DNA of 64,000 nucleotides from Polytrichum commune (Eukaryota; Streptophyta; Polytrichopsida; Polytrichales; Polytrichaceae), in NCBI GenBank assembly GCA_950295325.1, contig OX485809.1, positions 13,454,001-13,518,000 of the forward strand. The letters are read 5' to 3'. The translations under genes and the position numbers were made by a program. Under the pieces are notes generated by a model. The model made no database searches. It was not told where the DNA came from and saw nothing but the letters and a program-made list of their open reading frames with translations. Below, piece by piece: positions 21,994-34,732 of the stretch; position 1 is the first letter of the stretch; the number at the start of each line of letters is the position of its first letter.

Positions 21994-22296
21994 CTTTTGG
22001 TTGGGCATTGGTTGTTTTGCAAACAACACTTTACATGTTCAGTAAGTTTTGGGTGCATCCTTTGGAGGTAGAGTTGAGCTCTGCACAAATAACATTCTAT
22101 ATCGGTTCCTAGAAGCTTGAACTTTGTTTTGGTATGTCAAGAGATGCTAAATTGAGTTTGGCCCTCAATGTACCAAAATAGGTAGCTCTTCAAATAAATT
22201 TAAAGACTACCTCCAAAGCATGCACCAGAAATGGATTTTTTTTTATTAATCTTGTATGCAAAATGACAATTGGAAGATCATTGGAGACCAACTCTT
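21994..22296. repeat. Foldback/MITE-like repeat, copy 3
   Basis: Shares 'ttggttgttttgcaaacaac', 'catgttcagtaagttttgggtgcat' and, in the right arm, 'gcatgcaccagaaa' and 'ttgtatgcaaaat' with copy 2. Read inward the arms are mutually inverted. Boundaries are approximate. Confidence 0.6.
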
Positions 22297-23959
22297 GACA
22301 AAATGCCTCATGTAGCTAAATGATGCCTCTATTACAGAAGAAGTTTTAAAGAAGATATGTAATGTGACATCATGTATTGTTCAAACATAAAATAGAATGT
22401 ACTTGTGGGGTTAAATAATGTTATGGGTACCTATTTTGAATACTTCAAAGAATTTCATTATTGGTTCAAAAAAGGTATTGAAGTAGGCAATATCTTGTAA
22501 GAATGATGGAGATAGCATGACATTGTACTCAATTTGTTCCTCCCAAGGTCCAAGGTTTGATTTCCCACAACTTCACTGTCTTAGTGAGTTTACGATTTGG
22601 TATGTTTTCATATTTTAATTTCTTCAAATAGTTATTGACAACTAAGATGATTGCTATAGGTAAGATAACCAATGAGAGGAGAGTGGATGATGAGTTGCAG
22701 GAACAATGAGTCTTCCACCTACTCAAGTTGGTTATCAATCATAAATAATCAACTTATAAACAAAATTAGAGAATTATGGATGATATTGTGCCTTCATGGA
22801 TGAAACATTGAACATTGTGATGGGTTATGAATACCCTTAATATGTTCTTGGGTGAGCGATCAGCTATGGTAGGTATAAGATGGATGTAAGACATAAAATA
22901 TTTCATATTTCTTTGCCATCCATTCAATGCACCTTCTATAAAATGCTCTTACCCAAGAACATTCAAACCCATACTTTGTATAGGTATTTGTGGAAGGTAA
23001 GCATGTTGATGGATTGGGATACTCATGCTTCTTTGGCATGTGCGTGTGCCAACAACATGACATTGCATTTAGTTTGGGTGAGAGGAAATTACCTATTGCA
23101 TACAAGTGTACCTCTTATTCTTCCAACACAAAAGCCCTAAAATATAATGTAGTTTAGATTTTTCTTTTTCTTTTTCAAAGTTAATTTGACATTAGAATCA
23201 ACTTCAAAGAGGCTAAACTAGTCCATTCAGAAAGAAATGGAAGATGATTTTAATATTGTGGCCAACGTGAATAATTTTCAAGTTGGTCTAAGTCTATATA
23301 TAATCCCAAAATGGTCATTACGAGAATTAGAGGGCCCCCTGATGAATATTGCCTCCTTCAAAAGTGAACGCCCATTACCCATTGAAGCATAATAAAACTA
23401 CAAATCAGATTGTACAAGCAAATTTACATTTGCAAACGCATATAAATAATGCTTAGAGTGAGATGGTCACCTCCACTCCTTGCCTTGCTCTTTATTCTAA
23501 TTCAACACCTTTGGCTCATACAATGTATATGGGATATCTAAACTCCTACTTTCAATAAATCATATGGGTTTATGTAAACCTTGTCCATACATCTACCTTT
23601 AAGAATCACAATTTTATGACTATGAGCAACCCAATGCTCTAAACTCGACACAATCTAATTTTTTAACTTCAAGACTCTCACTTTGCGAGTAATGAAAAGG
23701 AAAATTTCATCCCCTTTAATAATAATTGTTGACTCTCTTTGGAAGTGTCATATTTTCATATGACATGACTTTACATGATTTCAAAGAATCACCAAAATAT
23801 ACCACATTGGCCCTTTTTTCCCAGCCATGTTGGAACAATGTGGTTCTTCCACCATTCTCCAAGTGTGCCATACATTTTTTGTGAAGTATTTTGGCTCCTC
23901 TAAAGGTTGTCCTACTTTATAAATATTTAAAGTAGGTTGCATTCATTCGTTATAATTTT
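22297..23959. other. Intergenic, no gene seen
   Basis: AT-rich with only short, frame-broken ORFs. No conserved motif was recognised on either strand. Confidence 0.45.
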
Positions 23960-24690
23960 TTTTAGACAGAGGTGTTGAAAAACACCCTTTGCTTGTTGGT
24001 CCTTCTCTCTCCTCATACTCCTCAATATCTTCACCAAGATCAAACAAATGTGATTTTCAAAATTCATCCATCCAAACCACCATAGAAGCCTTATATTCTC
24101 GACTTAGACGCATTTCCAAATCATTTCCACTACTTGTATTATCCTCCATGAACATCACATCTTTATTTTTATATTTTGTTGGTTTTCAAACACAAGAGTC
24201 TATATGTTTTTGGTACTAAGATTATTCTTGTTTTCATTGAGTACCATTGCATTTGCAAAATATCCGAACACACGCATCTGTACAATGCAAGCCCTCTTCC
24301 TACTTCAGGGTTCTTTGGATGTAATGGAAGGCAAAGCTCTCGTTGGACATCCATTACATGTGTAAACCGCTTCCGTCCAAAATGATTTGTTGAATTTTTA
24401 ACATGAAGCATGCTCCTTGTCATCTTCACGATAATGTGATTTTCTCGCTCTACCATTTCATTTTATTGAGGCCTATATGGGGTGGATATGTGTTTTTTTG
24501 ATACCATGTTCCTTCAACAAATGTTTGAATTCTTTCAAAATAAACTTACCACCATTATCTGACCAAAACGCTTGGATTTTGTGTTTCGATTGTGTCTCTA
24601 CAAGGGCCACTAAATCCTTACATGTTCCTACATTTTTCTCTTCCATCTCACAAGATTTTCCAAAAACCAAACACAAAATCCAGCCATGTT
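23960..24690 (-). pseudogene. Ty1/copia pol fragment (integrase to connection region)
   Basis: On the - strand, 24676 to 24473 reads as the integrase core, with SDNGGKFILKEF and KEHGIKK (D of the D,D-35-E triad within SDNGG). After a frame break, 24456 to about 24380 gives the following ERENHIIVKMTRSMLH helix. Beyond further breaks the frame ends with a tail, S-S-G-N-D-L-E-M-R, that matches 42541-42670, placing both in one copia family. Several stops and frameshifts show it is inactive. No LTRs were found around it. Confidence 0.8.
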
Positions 24691-26620
24691 TTTACATATT
24701 GTAGGAGGCCTCAAAGGGAGAGGGTGTTCCCCTAGGTGGGTGCAGTAGTCAAGGCAAGGGCATGAGGCTTGTGAACACACCTAAAGTATGCACGTGTTAT
24801 TTGGTTACTTTCATAATCGACCACCTAAATTTGATTGGTGTGTGGTTTGGTGAAGATAAACAGAGAAATGTTCGAAAAAGAAAACATATAAAGACACATA
24901 TTTATAAGAGATTGTACTTCATCTTCAACTTTATTTAAGTATTTCACTAAATAGTTACCACAATTGGGAGGACCTATGTGTTCAGTCAAGATGTCAATAA
25001 ACATGCACTTCCAATAACCATAAGTAAATACAGGGAGGTCCAGTTTCAACTTAGTTTTTGTTGATGCTTCATCATAGATTTGGTAATGCAACACAAACAT
25101 TGTTCAAATCTAAATGGTAGAAGTTGGAGAACATGAAAAACGAACGAAACAACACCCACACACCTTACAGGGGGCGCCTCCCACTACATAAAGTCCCTCA
25201 ACGATAGATAAAATCGTGGGTTTGATACTTCTTTGAGGGACTTTACATATTACTTTATTGTTGCTGGTTTTTTTTGGGTATTTTCCCATATTCTTTTAGA
25301 AATTTATATTTTGACAAATTTTAAGCTCATTGTGTGCCAGAGTCATTTTGATAGTTGGTCAAAACTTTTGGGACCTCATGTTTCCACCTCTCACACTTTG
25401 AGAGAATTTTAAGATCTAAACTAGGGTATGCACATGGGGCCCACCAAGATTGTTGTGTTGGGAGCTCATGTGATGGTGTTGACTCCAATCAATGGTTGTC
25501 GCTCTAATGCAAACTTTGCATGAACATCAATGATGCTAAAAGTGAGAAACTTTTTGTTCATGTAAAAATGACCTTTGTGCTTACATGCATAGAACGTTGA
25601 GTTTAACATTTGGACACTCTCCAGTTTGCACATTTTGGCATGAGAATTTGTGGAGGTTCTCAACTATTAAGTTGTTCCATCACACAAAGCATTTCACTCA
25701 TATTCCAAGTGAATTTGATTGGTCAAAGATATTTTTTGGGAAAAAAACATGGCATTTTCTTGTGCGGATCTTCAATCATAATATGAAAATCCAAAGCTTT
25801 ATTCATGCTCATTTTCCCCCTTGAAATAGCTCATCTCCCATGTTTTAAGATCCTATGGTCAAATCATCCCATTTTAACCTCAAACTTATTCATGGAAATT
25901 CCACGACCAACATTGAGAGTGAAATGCGCTCAAAACAACCCATTTGTAAGCTTGAGTAATTAGGGGTTAATAACCTGACATCAGTAGTGTTTATGTATGA
26001 TGATCTGAGCTTGAGCTAGTGACTTTGCTTTAATCCTCATAAACTCCAGGTTTGGGACTAAACCCCATTGTGTCATCTGCTTTACTCTATGAATAACCCT
26101 AATCTTGTTCCCAAATCACTTATGCAAAATAAGTCATCCAGACATTGGACTCTCTTGACTCATATGAATCTATGGATTAAGAACCCGTGCATTAAGGGAC
26201 AAACTCAAGCTATGGGGCTAAAATGCCAAAGAACCCTGGAGCTCCAAGGCAGAGCCAATAAAAAGTGCAGTGATGATGCCACGTAGCCATTTGATGGACG
26301 GGAGTTGCAGCTTTGGACGAACGAGTGACAACTGCGGAGGGGGCTCGTTCACCTGACGACCGGAAGCGGCAGACGTGAAGGAACGAGAGACGCACAGAGG
26401 CGTTCGTTCGTCAGACGGACCGACCAGTTCCGAGTGTTGAGAGCCTCTAACGGTAATGTGTATGTAGGGTCCAGATCGGCCTTCGGAGATGGCCGGGTCA
26501 GATTGCGGGCAGCCATAGCATAACTGCGTTTTGTCGGGTCAATTTCCTCCGCCACCTACCGGATTCTCAAAATTCAAATGACACCTTCACGGATGATGAT
26601 TATTCCGGAGCAGTGCGGAA
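24691..26620. other. Intergenic; contains a 12-bp perfect hairpin
   Basis: AAAGTCCCTCAA at 25190-25201 is the exact inverse of TTGAGGGACTTT at 25233-25244, with a 31-bp loop. Otherwise AT-rich up to about 26280, then GC-richer toward the next gene. No gene is supported. Confidence 0.5.
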
Positions 26621-27850
26621 AATGAGTGTGGAAAAGGATTGAAGTAAATTACCTAGTTGCACCCGATCAGTAGTGAGCACTTTGTTTGAGACTGTGAGGC
26701 TGGAGTCGGTGTTACCCGTTTTAGTAAAAGAATCCCGCTCACAGTCGTTCTTTTTTTAGAATTTCAAATGCCACCTTGAGGCGAGGTGTTTCGCGAGTGC
26801 GGAAGCGATTGAAGTGGTGGTCTCCGAGAGGTGAGCATTTGGTTCTGGACTGTGAGTTCTCTGTTTTCTGTGCGGGTCATCATCAGTTTAGTAGTAAAGA
26901 ACCCTTACTTACAGTTGTCCATTATTTGAGGTGAAGTAGTTCAGGAACAAAGTTTCTCGTCTTCTTGTGGTGTGTATTTTGGGGAGTCAAATTCTTTTGC
27001 CTATCCGCTCTGTTCCAGACTGGAGTTCAGAAGTGCGGGAAATGAGTGCAGAAAAGGATTGAAGTGAGTTACCTAGTGGCATTAGAGTGGTGAGCACTCT
27101 GTTTCGGACTGTGTGGTCTCCGGTTGGTGTCATAGGGACGCTGGAGTCGGTGTCACCCGGTTTAGTGAAAGAATCCCGCTCACAGTCGTTCTTATTTTTA
27201 GATTTCATATGCCACCCTGAGGAGTCGTCGTGAGTGCCGAAACGATTGAAGTGGTGGCCTCCGGGAGGTGAGCATTCAGTTTCCGATTTGAGTTCTCTGT
27301 TTCTGTAGGTCATCACTGGTTTAGCAGTAAAGAGTGTTCTTTATGTGAGGTGATGTAGTTTGAAACAAATTTTTCCGTCTTCTTGTACTCTGTGTTCTGG
27401 AGAGTTGAATTCTTTCGCCTATGCAAAGTTCGCGGTATCTTTTAATGCAGAATCTTGTCCTTTACGGTCGAGGTGAAGGACCGCCTCCGGCTCTCGAATT
27501 TCAAGTGAAAGCTTGAATGTTTGTGAGTGCGGAATACGTGAGAAGTAGCTCGGGGAACTGTTCACTCATTCTGGTGTTAGTATTTATCCAAACAAGTTAG
27601 CGCTAAAAGTTTCAACGTTATCTTCGCTCAGAGTTGTCCTTGTTCTTAGGTGAAGGTTTGCCACGGAGTCTTCGATGGCCTATCGTTTGTCTTTGATGAG
27701 TTGAATTCTTTATCCTCTTCAAAGTCACACTGTATTTGGAGCAGAATCTTGCTTGTCACAGTCGGGGTGAAAGATTGGAACTGGAGTTCGTTGGACAAAC
27801 CTTCCTCCGTTCTGGTTTTCTGTCCGGAAAGGAAAGGCAGTGAGAGTCGG
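26621..27850. repeat. 420-bp tandem duplication with inner 210-bp sub-repeats, upstream of the coiled-coil gene
   Basis: 'aatgagtg(t/c)(g/a)gaaaaggattgaag' recurs at 26621 and 27041, exactly 420 bp apart, and matching blocks ('agaatcccgctcacagtcgttctt', 'gtttag(t/c)agtaaag') follow in register. Within each unit the second half resembles the first. More diverged copies continue to about 27850, seen in the repeated 'gttgaattcttt..cct'. The array ends about 430 bp before the start codon of the next gene. Confidence 0.8.
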
Positions 27851-28282
27851 TACAATTCTTGCACGTCTTAAGTGCAACCTCTTCCCATTTTTCTTGACGC
27901 CATGCCTGTTTGGCACCTTGCAGTTCTTGTCCGGCGAGGAATTTTCCTGGTCGTTACTCCTAATACAAATCGCGTAGCTGTTACTGGCACACAGGCGCTT
28001 GAAGAACCGGAGGAGCATAGAGTCTTAGAGGTCGATTTCTAATTTTAATCTCATTGAACAACTCGGTGTTTACACTTTGAAGAAACTAGCAGCAAATTTT
28101 GAATATAGTGGCGGTTTCCATAATCCATTAGGAAATAGCTGTGAGAAGCTTCATTATCTCCAGCAAGAGCGCATGGATTGACCTCTCTATTATTGATAAG
28201 TGTTCAATTTACCTTTTGCAGGACAGCGTTATCGATGAGTCCGCCTCCGCTTTAAGATTCTCTTTCCCCTGCTCCTCGGAAA

Positions 28283-31200
28283 ATGATTAACTGCGCGGTG
28301 AGCCGCCGTCTTGGCCGGACGCGCAAAGCACAAGAGCCGCGCCTTGTCATTCCCGAAACACCATGTCCTGCTTTCTCAGATTTTGCACTCTTTTCCAACG
28401 ACGACCATTTCCTCTCCAACAGAAGACGGTCAGCAGTTTACGAAGCTCGTGGAGGAGATGGCGGATCATTTCCTCAGCAACCAGGAATGTTTTCTGTTCA
28501 AGGCATTACTATCGATGGTCGGCCTACAGTCCTGGATGATGAAGAATGTAAAGGCACAGCATCGCCAAGACCAAGTCGAGGCGGGAAAATGTTAAGTAAG
28601 CATTTTGTTGCGGAGAATGCCAGGCGTAGTAGGCGGGCATCACTTCATGGATGCAGTTTGCGTTCGGAACAAGAAAGTTTCATACGCTCAGGTAATTAAC
28701 CTTCACTGTCAACTTATGAAAAATTTCTGTACACAGCAGAATGTCAATATCGCTCCACATACTATGATATAATATTCACAAACTCCTAAATAGACTTCTT
28801 GTATGCTGTATGCAGACGCAATTTTGCACCCGAAGGAAATCTTGTACTTACAGAAAAACGCATTAGCAAGTAATGACGAAGCGATAAGAAATAAAGTGAC
28901 CAACGGGATGGCGCATATATCTTTGGATGGACGAATTATGAACGCCGTCTCCGCAACATGTGCTGAGAAAATCGGAGGAGACTTGGCAGAAGAAGAGGCC
29001 CAAGCGTGGGACTGCTTCGCTCCTTTGCAGAGAGTCTTGATAGTTGCTGTCGCAGCTGCAGCTTCTGCATCAACGAAGCAAAAGAATCATAAAGAGCTGA
29101 ATCGCTTGCAGAGAGCTGTCCACGCACAGGTAAACAGTCACTTCACTCTATTGTCTATTGCAAGTTCGCGGTTGCCATTCTTGAAATTTCACATTTACAA
29201 GCACCAGAGCTCTTGTTTGAGAATATCCTTATCTTTCTTAGCAGGAAGACGCCCTCTCGCTTATGAGAAGAGAACTCAGCAACTTGTGGGACCAAGTTGC
29301 TACTCAAGAAAATGGTCCCCTATCGTTTATGACACCGAAGGCAGGAGAGAGTGAACTGAAGTCAAGAAGTGTAACCCCAGAAGGAACAGAAGTTCCTTCA
29401 GAAGCAGAAGCTTCAAAGATTGCAGGACGAGGGACACCAAGGACAGACAAGAAACAATCTAGCACAGGTTTAAAAGATTGGGCAGAGTGCACAGGGTCTC
29501 CAATCAATAAATCGTTGATAGGGATTTCTCCTGAGAATATTGGAACTGTACAGACACCCGCCGAAGGGATGGATGCCAAGTGGAATAGCAGCAGCCCCCT
29601 TTCAGGTCACTCTATACAAAGTGAAGAGAGTACAGAAAGCGTGCATTATTTTGAGGATTGTACACCAGACAAGAGACGCCGCATTTTTTCAAGGTTCAAT
29701 GCTGAGTCCAGGGAACCTTCTGAATGGATGTCTGCAAAGTCTTCATTCACAACCATCTGTGCCACGCCGATGACTCAAAATAAGAGGAACTCCTTTGAGG
29801 TGCATGTTCATCTTCCCGACCTGATAATGTACTGATGAAGTATGCGACACTAAATTTGCTGAAGATGCTATGAACAAAATACCACTCCTGACCTGCGAAC
29901 TATAAATTCCCTCACTCCTGAATGTCTACAACTTTTCTGCTTTAAAATGGTATACACTTTAGCAGGAAATATGAAAGAAAACTGCTCATCATAGAAGAAC
30001 CCGAATGATCATGTCATTGTTTCTTCAATGGTAATGGGAGTTCTGTATATGTCAAAAGCGACAGAAATTCCATGTTCACTTCATATTTTCATGACAGTGT
30101 GAGGACCCACTTTTCTCGAGCGTGAAATTCAAGTCAAGTACAATTGCAAATATTCCCGTACATTTTCAACTTTGGAATTTGACAGCATCTGATTAGCAGC
30201 AGTTTTCCTCTCTTTTGATGCAGGCATCGGATGGTCTACCATGGCTGAAGGCAGCAGACTCAGAAGAGATGATAGCAATGAGAGCACGCTGTGCTGCTGT
30301 CCTTATTGAAGTGAAGGTAATGTTCTACCCGTGCTTTACTGATCTGCATAAGGTGGTCAACATGTCGCACATAGCGGGCACAGCTTTTCTTGACTCTGAC
30401 AATATGAACAGAATATGAACTGAATGCGTTTAGAATTGAAATTGGAATTCATTCAGGAGTCTGCAAACATTGAAGAAGGAATCCTAGGAAGAGCAAAAAG
30501 TACCTTTGTTATCATACGCAGAACTCATGATGTCTAATCTCATTAAGAACTCCAATGCGGTCTGTAATGAGCGCAGAACCAGGTGCTTTCGTTGTTGGAC
30601 AAAGAGGCATTACAGGTCATGGCTGCTCTATCGCAAGTAATTGAAAAGGTAATCAATTTCGTTATCTTCTTCCACATTTGGAATAGACATTGGGCTGTTT
30701 TACTGGACGCATTCTTAGGATATGCTATTTTGGTGGGAGCATTGTTGTGCAGTGTAGCTGTGTTCATGCTAACGTGCTTCAAAATGCAGGCTCAGAAACT
30801 CGAGAGAACAGAAAGACTGTCGTCTCGACTATCACGTACACCTGATAAGAAATCCCAAGGTTTTTCCGAAAACCTACAACTGAGCATTTTAATACCTAAT
30901 ACTTACAATTAATGTTTGATAGCTACAGAGAATAGTGTGAGCAGTATGGTCCTGTATACGTGAAGATGAGCTCATGATGATCGTCCACGTGAAAAGAATA
31001 TGAGTATACGAAAAGATGTAGCTACTAGTTTCAGGATGGAGAATCATCTATGTTGAAGAAGCACTATTTTCACCTCTTCTATCTTCTGTAGGCAGTAAAT
31101 AGGGGGGAATCTAAGACACTAAGTCAACATGACAAAGCAGTTGATATTTTACGTATTGGAACTGGCAGCTTCTATTGCACTGAAGGAGAGTGTGGAAAAA

Positions 31201-34200
31201 GCAAGTGCCCAGGTTGCCTCATTACAAGCAGCTGTTGTCAGTATCTGGCACACAATAGGCCCACAAGCATTGGCTTCACTCAACCTCTCACCATCGGAGC
31301 TTGAGAGCTACCTACTTCGGTTGTCAAAGGTCTGCTTTACTGATGAACGGCCCCCTTCATCGCCTCAAATTTCTAGAGTTTAGATGAAATGTCCCTTAAT
31401 TTGTAAGAATTACCTTGGGTATCTGCTGTACTGAGACACTTAAGCGTTGTGAATTCTCCTGTTGTTATGGCTTTAGAGCCCTTAGGAGGTCAGCTTAAGT
31501 TATTCAGCATTGTGTCGACCTGACCTGAGATGGATGTTTCTGAGTTCCTTGCTGGACGAGTATCTTTATGATGCAATGAATTTTACAAGATTCTATCCAC
31601 TGACAGGATTTTTACAAAGAGGGAACTCAAGTTTCATGATTGTCACTGGCAGGAGACTCTTATGAATAAGGACAGCAAATCAGCATTTGCAGTAACTGAA
31701 GAAGGTGTTCAGGCATGGAAGGAATGGCTACACAGCAACCAGAACGAAACACCTGCCCCATCCATGCTAAGCAAACTTGAGGCAGCAGCGAACACATCCA
31801 CAGAAGAAGATAAGCAAGCTCTTTGTTCCCCAAGCTGGGGAAGCAAAGGAAGCAAAATTGGGTCGGCCATAGGAATTGCACTTCGTAAAACAGTGGATTC
31901 ACTGATGGCTCCTCTTGATGGAAGACGAGCTGATGAAAACTATCACAGTCCAATAGCTAAACGACGGGTGTCAGCCCTCTCCGAAGATGCACCTGAGTTT
32001 CTAGCTCAACAGTTGCTTGGAGAACTTGAGAAAGCAGCTGCAAAGGTAGTCGAGCGTTTTAACGAAAGAATGTACCTTTCTCTTGCTCTGTCTGGGAGAA
32101 GAAATGTCTACGTTCCAATTTAGATCGAAGCCCTTGCTGCAGCTTCCTTTTCCATCTCAATGCTGCTTTCTGATCTATTAAACAACATATCCAGAGGGTG
32201 CACCTGTACTAGTACTGATGTGAACCCTCTCTCGTTTGTAAAGGTTGCAGGCATGGAGAGCCAGATGATCAGCTTGAAGCAGTATGTGCGCGAGACTGAT
32301 GCCCAACGTGAGAAAGTTGAGCTCAAGCTTGCAGAGGCCATAGCTCGTGATCACCAAAACCAGGTGATTCGAGAAAGCTCGTCCTTTGGAAATAATCGTC
32401 GATCCCTCAATTTTGTTCATGTGGTGATCTAACTTGTCATTGTTTACTAAGTTTCATTCTCTCGATTGCAGGAAAAATTTGAGCGTGAAATCAATGAGCT
32501 AACGAGGCAGCTTCAAGAGAAGGAGACAGCTTATGATGACTTGTTGCGCAGTCGCAAGGTTAGATGCTCTAGAATATCTTTTACTTCCACACAATGTAGA
32601 GACAGAATCTTTCAATGTCTTCAATACTCTCTACGTCCCACGGTTTTGATCTGCTGGCCTTGAAGCAAAGTGTCAGAAACGTTTTATGGGGGAAGATAGA
32701 CCACAGTCCCTTCTTTGTAATTATAAAGGGGCTAGAACAAGTATTCTTACAAGCATTACAAGCATAAGGGGAGCCGATTACAGGAGCGCATGTGCACTAT
32801 AGGATTTATATTTTTCTGGTTGTAGCAGGAAATGAAAGTTACCGTTAGCAAGTTTGACAGTCAAGGCATAGTCTTGAGTTTCACGAAGGGAGACTTCTTA
32901 GGTTGCAAGGTGCGCACAGAGATTTGAAATTATCTTGGACTGGCAGGTGATGTTCCAAGTCAAGTCAAAGGAGATAGCTGAATTAAGAGAAGATTGCCAG
33001 AGGCGTGATGCAGCCCTTGATGACATTACGGCTGCTGCTCAAGCAACCCGAGAAGCAAGTGATCAAGTAGTTTCCCAACTTTCACACTCAATTTATCCAC
33101 CTCCTTGACGTGCAATATGGATTTAATTTTCTTGCTTCAAGTGAATTTTCTAGGTATCATCTTACACCTCGTTATGGCTGACTCTTGTGGTGGCTCTGCT
33201 TCTGTAGAGATTGGCAGTACTGGAGGATATTTGTAAACGCAAGGATTCAGCAATATATGAGCTAAAACAAGAAATTATCGCTCTGGAGAGCAAGGTCTGC
33301 TTCTCATCTCAAGTTGGAAATCTTTTCTGCTTTTGCTACACTGTAAAATATTTAAGGGATGTAAATGAACTGTTTGTTGTCATCGCAATCGTGTTTTTAT
33401 CACGAATCTCACACAACCATCTCTTCTGATTCTCTTGCTGTTCCAGGTTCATGACCTCAAAATCCGATCTCCTCTCTATTGCGGTGACAGGAGGCGAAAC
33501 TTTAAAGCAGTCCCATCTTCCACTGAAGAAGTCCTAGCCTTAGAAGATACATTCAACGAAATCTCGCAAGAACATACTTGGACCCGGCCATCGTCACCCA
33601 TTGATGGATTTGCGCCTCTTCCTTCCGATATGACTGACGCGTTCCTTGAATCGCAATTTCAAATTGGCCGACAGCCAACGGCTCCTTTTCCAGAAGATTG
33701 TATACTTAAGGGGAGCGCATCAGCGGAAGAACTTCGTCATTTAAGATCTTCCACACCACCCGTGCTGGACACAATTAAGGATCTCTCGTTGGCTCCAGGA
33801 AGGCCATTGTCTTGTTCAATTGAGGGAAGTTATTTCCCCTCTCCAACATCGGTAATTTTCGACGATTTTCTGGAGGTGGAGAGCTCTTTGCAAGCTCTTG
33901 CAGCAGAGTTCCACCACGGTGATGATCTGTGCACACCAAGCGAGGATGGTCGGCTTGAAGGGTCACAGGAGTATGTGTCAGCCAGAGGGAAGCTCTCTTC
34001 AGGCCTCAAGAGGCTGAAGAACATCACAACAGGTAATTCATTTATGAACGAGCGTTTAGAAACATATCTCATTTCCTATTTACATCTTCCATCAAGACCA
34101 GCCAGAATATGTTCCTTTCTCCAGTTAACGCTCTTGTTGTGTCGGTGCATATGGGTAAGTCAGTTGAAGTTCTAGCCTCAATTTTGAAAAGTCACGAACT

Positions 34201-34732
34201 CGGTTAGGCTCCTCCTCTGGGTCGATTGATTACCATAATATACTGCACTGCATCTGAGTATGAATCTACTTTTCATCTGCAGATGCATCCACTTGCATTC
34301 AGTAATCACTTAGACACCATCGGTCGATTGCTTTTTGTTCTTGATATATTCTGTATCACTTATAACCTCTCTTCGGCAGGCTCATGTCCCGAGTCGTCTG
34401 GTAGCAGCACCATGACATCAAACTTCCAGCGACTGCGAGGGAGTAGGGCCACAACACCTGATGAGAACAAGAGACCATCTGGAGTTCTGCGACCCACGAA
34501 AACCAGCACTCTCAAGGCTCAAGGCAAGGTGAAAGCTGCTGCCGGCAAAGACAATCCGGAGCCCAGGAAAAAAGAGGAAACTAGTTGGAGCACAGGGATC
34601 CTAGCCTCTGTCGATGTCAACGGATCCTTTGATGGATCGGTTACCTCTAGTCGATCGTGGGGTTCATCTGCCGAACTGAGGCAAGGAGGAAAGTCAAAGG
34701 AGACAACTGCCAATAAGAAAAGATGGCTTTAA
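28283..34732 (+). CDS. Coiled-coil protein of unknown function, 14-exon model
   Basis: Exons: 28283-28691, 28816-29129, 29245-29799, 30224-30316, 30583-30648 (or from 30577), 30790-30859, 31169-31329, 31653-32045, 32244-32363, 32472-32558, 32947-33066, 33208-33294, 33447-34032 and 34380-34732. Every junction keeps phase, giving 1137 residues. I do not recognise the family. Residues 1-136 are basic and Ser/Arg-rich. Residues 137-260 are helical and Ala-rich, ending EDALSLMRRELSNLWDQV. Residues 260-426 are Ser/Thr/Pro-rich. Residues 427-690 are largely helical. Residues about 690-830 (exons 9-12) form an acidic/basic heptad-type coiled coil. The tail is disordered, Ser-rich and lysine-rich at the end. 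There is no signal peptide or membrane segment. A cytoskeletal or chromosomal scaffold role is possible but unproven. The start sits in a good context (aaaATGa). Confidence 0.75.

Noticed and set aside
26349-26555. 68-residue reverse-strand frame starting MAEEIDPTKR, possibly divergent from the coiled-coil gene
   Set aside because: No adjoining exon or recognisable domain, and the surrounding GC-richer patch could open a frame by chance.
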